NCBI GenBank assembly: GCA_018701215.1
Contig: JABIWH010000050.1
Location: 62,001 to 126,000 of the forward strand
DNA length: 64,000 nucleotides
Reading direction: 5' to 3'
DNA from: Rhodospirillaceae bacterium
GTDB lineage: Bacteria > Pseudomonadota > Alphaproteobacteria > GCA-2731375
Part shown: positions 60,669 through 64,000 of the stretch, one piece after another
How positions within the stretch are numbered: the first letter of the stretch is position 1
Layout: the number at the start of each line of letters is the position of its first letter
Translations under genes and position numbers: made by a program
The notes under the pieces: generated by a model
The model's database searches: none
Told to the model about the DNA's origin: nothing
The model's input: the letters and a program-made list of their open reading frames with translations, nothing else

Positions 60669-61631
60669 ATGAAATTCGGCGTCAGCGCACCGAACCGCGG
60701 CCCGCTCTCAAACGCAGAGGATATCCAGACCATCGCCGATAAGGCCGAGGCCTTGGGTTTTGCCTATCTGACCGTGTCTGATCACATCGTGGTGCCGACC
60801 GAAATAGACTCAACCTATCCCTATAGCGAAACCGGCGAGTTCCCGGGCGGCGCGGGCGGCAATGTGGAAAGCATGGAACAATTCACCCTGCTGACCTGGC
60901 TGGCCGCGATCACCTCCAATATCGGGCTGTTGACCTCCGTCACCGTAGTGCCCCACCGCAGCCCGCTGTTCATGGCCAAGTCCCTGGCCACCATCGACAA
61001 GCTGTCGGGTGGACGCGTCACCTTCGGCTGCGGCGCCGGCTGGATGCGCGAGGAGTTCGAGGCCCTGGGCCTGCCGCCTTTCGATGCGCGGGGCCGGGTA
61101 ACGAACGAATATATCGAGGCCATCAAGGCGGTCTGGACCCAGGATCGCCCGGTCTATCAGGGTGAATTTGTCAATTTTGACAAGATCGGCATGGACCCGA
61201 AACCGGTGCAAACGCCGCATCCGCCGATCTGGATTGGCGGCGAAAGCCTTTCCGCCATGCGCCGGACAGTGGCCATGGGCGATACCTGGTATCCCTTCGG
61301 CTCCAACCCCGCCTTCCGCATGGACAAGGTGGAAACCTACCGCGCCCGGGTGGCGAAACTGCACGGATTGGCAACGGACGCCGGGCGTGATCCCGCCTCC
61401 ATCGGGCTGGCTTACAACTGCGCCTTCCATATGGAAGAGGCAGCGGAACACCAGGACGGTGGCCGCCTGATATTCACCGGCACCGCCGAGCAGCGTGCCG
61501 GCGACATCCGCGATTTCGCCGAGATCGGCACCACCTCGATAATCATCAACCTCACCGCGCTGGACCTGAACGCCATGCTGGACCGCATGGAGGATTTCGC
61601 CACCAACGTGGTGCCGCTAACAAGCGGCTAG
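60669..61631 (+). CDS. LLM class F420/flavin-dependent oxidoreductase (2)
   Basis: A 320-residue luciferase-like TIM-barrel protein: MKFGVSAPNRGPLSNAEDIQ, FAYLTVSDHIVVPTEIDST, LLTSVTVVPHRSPLFMAKSLATIDKLSGGRVTFGCGAGWMREEF (whose first part is a diagnostic LLM block), and PHPPIWIGGESLSAMRR. It belongs to the TIGR03619-like F420-dependent group by motif, although use of F420 is not shown by the sequence. Divergent from the cupin gene by about 98 bases, it may share regulation with the selenoprotein operon. Confidence 0.88.
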   Translation: MKFGVSAPNRGPLSNAEDIQTIADKAEALGFAYLTVSDHIVVPTEIDSTYPYSETGEFPGGAGGNVESMEQFTLLTWLAAITSNIGLLTSVTVVPHRSPLFMAKSLATIDKLSGGRVTFGCGAGWMREEFEALGLPPFDARGRVTNEYIEAIKAVWTQDRPVYQGEFVNFDKIGMDPKPVQTPHPPIWIGGESLSAMRRTVAMGDTWYPFGSNPAFRMDKVETYRARVAKLHGLATDAGRDPASIGLAYNCAFHMEEAAEHQDGGRLIFTGTAEQRAGDIRDFAEIGTTSIIINLTALDLNAMLDRMEDFATNVVPLTSG

Positions 61632-61782
61632 TGGGCTACCGACCATTGATCCAACAGGTCTTGCGGCTATAAAATATTAACAAATTTCGAATTATTCTAA
61701 TGTCAGAATTTGAGAAATGTAGGATCGCTTTGTTCACCGGGGGTGATATTTTGGGTGGGGGCTTGAAACATCGTAGCAGGGT

Positions 61783-63147
61783 ATGGATTGGTTAAAACGC
61801 GATAGAATTATCCATCGGCAATGGAATATTGCCGTCAATTTTTTCATGCCGGCCCGCGCTCTCCATCACGAGAGGTTCGCGCGTCTTTGTCACGCCGTAA
61901 TTCAATCCTATTTGTTCGTCGTTATAGTCGGGAACATCTTGGCCTTGTCTTATTTCGCCCTGCGGGTGAGTCCGGTCTGGTTGGAATTCGTCCTGCTGTT
62001 GGGCGGCGCTTACAGTCCAGTCATCGGGGCGCTTTTCTTGCGGCTGACCGCCAAGATCAGCGCTTCCGTAGTCATCACGAATATTCTCGGCATTGCGTTT
62101 GTCACAGCCTACGCCCTGCTAACGAATTGCCTGTCGTCACCCGCCATCCCAATTTTGTTCGGCTTCCTGGTAATGGGCGCCGGGTTCGAGCGGCGCGTTG
62201 TCACCGCTATATTAACGGCCCTGGTGATCCTCTCGCTGTCGCTGCTCTATACCGCGAACGAGTTCGGCCTGCGTCCAGCCTATCAAATCCCCCTGACGAA
62301 TTTGGCGTTGTTGCAATTTCTCGGGCTGATAGCATCCGTTACACTCATGGCAATCGGGCTTTTTCTGGGCACCTTGTCCCGGCAGGCCCAGCGCCAGCGT
62401 TTGACCGGGGCACTTACCCAGGCACAAGTCGCCAACAAAGCCAAAACGCAGTTTCTAGCCAACATGAGCCATGAGTTACGGACGCCGCTGAATGCAATCA
62501 TTGGATTTTCGGAACTGCTGAAGAATCAGATGTTTGGCCCGATCGGAAACCCCAGATACCTGGAGTATAGCGATGACATTCAACATGCCGGACATCGCCT
62601 GCTAAATGTCATTGATGATGTGCTTGATATTTCCGCCATTGAATCGCAGGACTTCGGGGCCATCGACGAGGAAATTGATGCCAGCGAATTGGTGGCCGCT
62701 TGCGTCAGCATGCTGGCCGGCCGCTTCAAGAGCAGCGAGATCACTTTGACAACCATGCTCGCGCCAAACCTGCCGCGGTTACGCGGAGCGCAGACACGGC
62801 TAAAACAGATCATCGTGAACCTGCTCGAAAACGCCCTCAAATTTTCGCCGGCCGGCGGTGAAGTCCGAATTCATGCCTATAGCGGTGAAAATGGCGGTGT
62901 CACCTTTGAAATCAGCGATCTCGGCATGGGCATGGTCGAGGCCGACATTCCACGGCTGCTCGAACCCTTTACCCAAGTTCACGAAGCCGATAGCCGGCCC
63001 CACGATGGCGTCGGCCTTGGTCTATATATTGCCAACCGCCTGGTCGAATTACACGATGGCCGACTTGATATTGTCAGCGCCCCAGGGACGGGAACCAAAG
63101 TCTATGTCCATTTTCCGGAGGAGCGGCTGGTGCCCGCTCCTGTTTGA
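61783..63147 (+). CDS. membrane sensor histidine kinase
   Basis: A 454-residue kinase with six hydrophobic helices in residues ~35-200 and no clear periplasmic domain, so it likely senses within the membrane. The dimerisation domain has phospho-acceptor H230 (FLANMSHELRTPLNAIIGFSELL), followed by the ATPase domain with NLLENALKFSPAGGEV, ISDLGMGM, GVGLGLYIANRLVE boxes. No receiver domain or response regulator adjoins it. The gene ends ten bases before the palindromic element. A long AT-rich leader (61632-61782) precedes it. Confidence 0.9.
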   Translation: MDWLKRDRIIHRQWNIAVNFFMPARALHHERFARLCHAVIQSYLFVVIVGNILALSYFALRVSPVWLEFVLLLGGAYSPVIGALFLRLTAKISASVVITNILGIAFVTAYALLTNCLSSPAIPILFGFLVMGAGFERRVVTAILTALVILSLSLLYTANEFGLRPAYQIPLTNLALLQFLGLIASVTLMAIGLFLGTLSRQAQRQRLTGALTQAQVANKAKTQFLANMSHELRTPLNAIIGFSELLKNQMFGPIGNPRYLEYSDDIQHAGHRLLNVIDDVLDISAIESQDFGAIDEEIDASELVAACVSMLAGRFKSSEITLTTMLAPNLPRLRGAQTRLKQIIVNLLENALKFSPAGGEVRIHAYSGENGGVTFEISDLGMGMVEADIPRLLEPFTQVHEADSRPHDGVGLGLYIANRLVELHDGRLDIVSAPGTGTKVYVHFPEERLVPAPV

Positions 63148-63156
63148 ACTAGGACA

Positions 63157-63342
63157 CTAGACCACGTTCACAGAACATAGACCTGTTTGACCGCACTTCC
63201 CAGCTTCGTGGCTAGGCGAAGGTTGCCGGGCGTAGTGGGACTACGGGCAAAACCTTCAACGACGCCACGGCGCTGGGAAGCGCGGCATTCGGTGACGCGT
63301 GGAGGCCATCAAACGGGTCTATGTTCTGTGAACGTGGTCTAG
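63157..63342. repeat. 186-bp near-perfect long palindromic element
   Basis: The outer arms 63157-63190 and 63309-63342 pair at 33 of 34 positions (the exception is one T-G). Inside are further stems: CTTCCCAGC/GCTGGGAAG, GTGGC/GCCAC, GAAGGTT/AACCTTC, GCC/GGC and CGTAGT/ACTACG, closing a GGG loop. The outer ends are CTAG. The 28 bases 63281-63308 on the right are unpaired. It abuts the second copy of the 119-bp repeat, sharing one CTAG. Element architecture fits a MITE with long terminal inverted repeats and TA target duplication. No transposase is in it. Confidence 0.85.
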
Positions 63343-63457
63343 AGCAATTTTCAATTAATCGGAGTCGCCACCGTAGCTTATTTGGCGCGACTTAAGTAAT
63401 TGGTTCAATTGCTCTATTCTTAAGAGGATGAGCGCATTTTCTTCGAATGCGCTCTAG
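63339..63457. repeat. ~119-bp two-hairpin repeat element, copy 2
   Basis: Inverted copy of the element at 36305-36422. One hairpin (63341-63416) closes with AGAGCAATT/AATTGCTCT and an inner AGTCGCCA/TGGCGCGACT stem; the other (63429-63457) is GAGCGCATT...AATGCGCTC. The ends are CTAG. The outer CTAG at 63454-63457 supplies the stop codon of the YrdC-type gene on the minus strand. Confidence 0.85.
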
Positions 63458-64000
63458 GCGGGCGGGGCAGGCAGTTCGATATCGAAGCGGCGGCGCAGGA
63501 TATCGTCGATCAATTCGAAGCAGGCGCCATAGCGCACCACTTCCATGTTGACCACATCCAGCAGAGTGGATGAAGCCTTATAGGGGTGATATTTGCGCAG
63601 GCCATAATCAATGATGATGTCGGCGATGGCGGTGATCTCCGGCTCCATGTCCTCGACCCGGAACTTGGTGCCCTGGAGTGATCGGTTGGCCGACGAGCCG
63701 AACAGCGGGTGGCCCGCCGCCAGGCTAAGGCTACTGATGGCCTCGTGAAACGGCCCGGCGTTCATCAACAAGGCGATGGTACCGTCCTTGGAACTGCCAT
63801 CCAGGCTGAGCGCCTGTAACAAGGGATGCGACGGATCGCAGGGCGCGATTACGCCCAGGGGCAGGTCCGCATCGACGGTGATTGCCTGCACCACGTCCCG
63901 GGCCTGCTGGTCAATACGGTGAATAGCCTGGTGTATCGCCTCGTTGCCAACCATGGCATTCAGTTTGGCGGCGCTGCGGCCCTTGGTCTCGAAGATTTTT
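63454..64000 (-). CDS. Sua5/YrdC/YciO domain protein (cut by window edge)
   Basis: The last ~180 residues of a YrdC-fold protein; the frame is open at the right edge of the window (KIFETKGRSAAKLNAMVGNE leads in), so the start is outside. Conserved pieces are HPLFGSSANRSLQGTKFRVED (the SSAN block of the family) and ASSTLLDVVNMEVVRYGA. The family includes L-threonylcarbamoyladenylate synthase for tRNA t6A, and less well understood relatives. Divergence in the core makes a housekeeping TsaC/Sua5 role uncertain. Its stop codon is formed by the repeat element's CTAG end. Confidence 0.75.
   Translation of the reverse strand, partial: KIFETKGRSAAKLNAMVGNEAIHQAIHRIDQQARDVVQAITVDADLPLGVIAPCDPSHPLLQALSLDGSSKDGTIALLMNAGPFHEAISSLSLAAGHPLFGSSANRSLQGTKFRVEDMEPEITAIADIIIDYGLRKYHPYKASSTLLDVVNMEVVRYGACFELIDDILRRRFDIELPAPPA

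Overview
The window is a 64 kb stretch of GC-rich chromosome. Protein families, codon use and gene neighbourhoods fit an alphaproteobacterium, probably a free-living (perhaps marine) Rhodospirillales-like organism. Clues are many short-chain dehydrogenases, LLM-type oxidoreductases, CoA-transferase/acyl-CoA enzymes, several class III cyclases and hybrid histidine kinases, a CtrA-like TTAA-N7-TTAA site and alphaproteobacterial-style palindromic intergenic repeats. No rRNA, tRNA, CRISPR array, transposase or phage gene was seen. Identifications are by reading motifs, not by database search.

Layout. 1-9.7 kb: end of glycerol kinase (glpK), a periplasmic DsbA-like protein, a formyltransferase-fold protein, two AT-richer membrane proteins of unknown function, a divergent HlyD/MFS pair, a DUF2652-SRPBCC fusion, a Gfo/Idh/MocA dehydrogenase, cytochrome b561 and a class II aldolase. 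9.9-21.6 kb: a substrate-binding-like protein coupled to a hybrid sensor kinase, a Baeyer-Villiger-type monooxygenase, msrA, a frameshifted SLC4-type bicarbonate transporter, an NTF2-like protein, an EamA transporter, a membrane adenylate cyclase, a glutathione S-transferase reduced by an internal deletion, and a PAS-like protein. 22-35.7 kb: acyl-CoA synthetase, a second sensor kinase, aminotransferase with panE, an EF-G-like GTPase, tandem 2-keto-4-pentenoate hydratases, msrP, a HAD phosphatase, a CoA-transferase and a HIT protein. 35.9-47.8 kb: a zinc-ribbon membrane protein, FemAB-like and RidA proteins, a cyclase/agmatine deiminase/TenA operon, a phosphoesterase, and a long + strand run (SDR, carboxymuconolactone decarboxylase-like, a small membrane protein with an apparent ATT start, def, methyltransferase, rhodanese, M24 peptidase, Asp/Glu racemase-like). 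47.8-64 kb: Bcp-type peroxiredoxin, hyuAB, two LLM oxidoreductases, SMP-30 lactonase, tyrosine phosphatase, acyl-CoA dehydrogenase, a selenoprotein operon, a third sensor kinase and the end of a YrdC/Sua5 protein.

The most notable feature is at 57.5-58.05 kb. Two apparent short ORFs are one gene for a UGSC-family selenoprotein. An in-frame TGA (57767-57769) lies in the U-G-S-C signature and is followed at the right distance by a hairpin that fits the bacterial SECIS rules. It overlaps by 4 nt a protein that fuses a CPTC thioredoxin domain to a long domain I do not recognise. It sits in a tight operon with a cupin, two SDR dehydrogenases and perhaps an acyl-CoA dehydrogenase, suggesting a selenium-dependent redox or catabolic pathway that is not described as far as I know.

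A second theme is small palindromic repeats between convergent genes. One ~119 bp element occurs twice (36305-36422 and, inverted, 63339-63457) and its CTAG ends supply stop codons of flanking genes. A 186 bp near-perfect long hairpin (63157-63342) abuts the second copy, and a relic of its end lies at 15804-15818.
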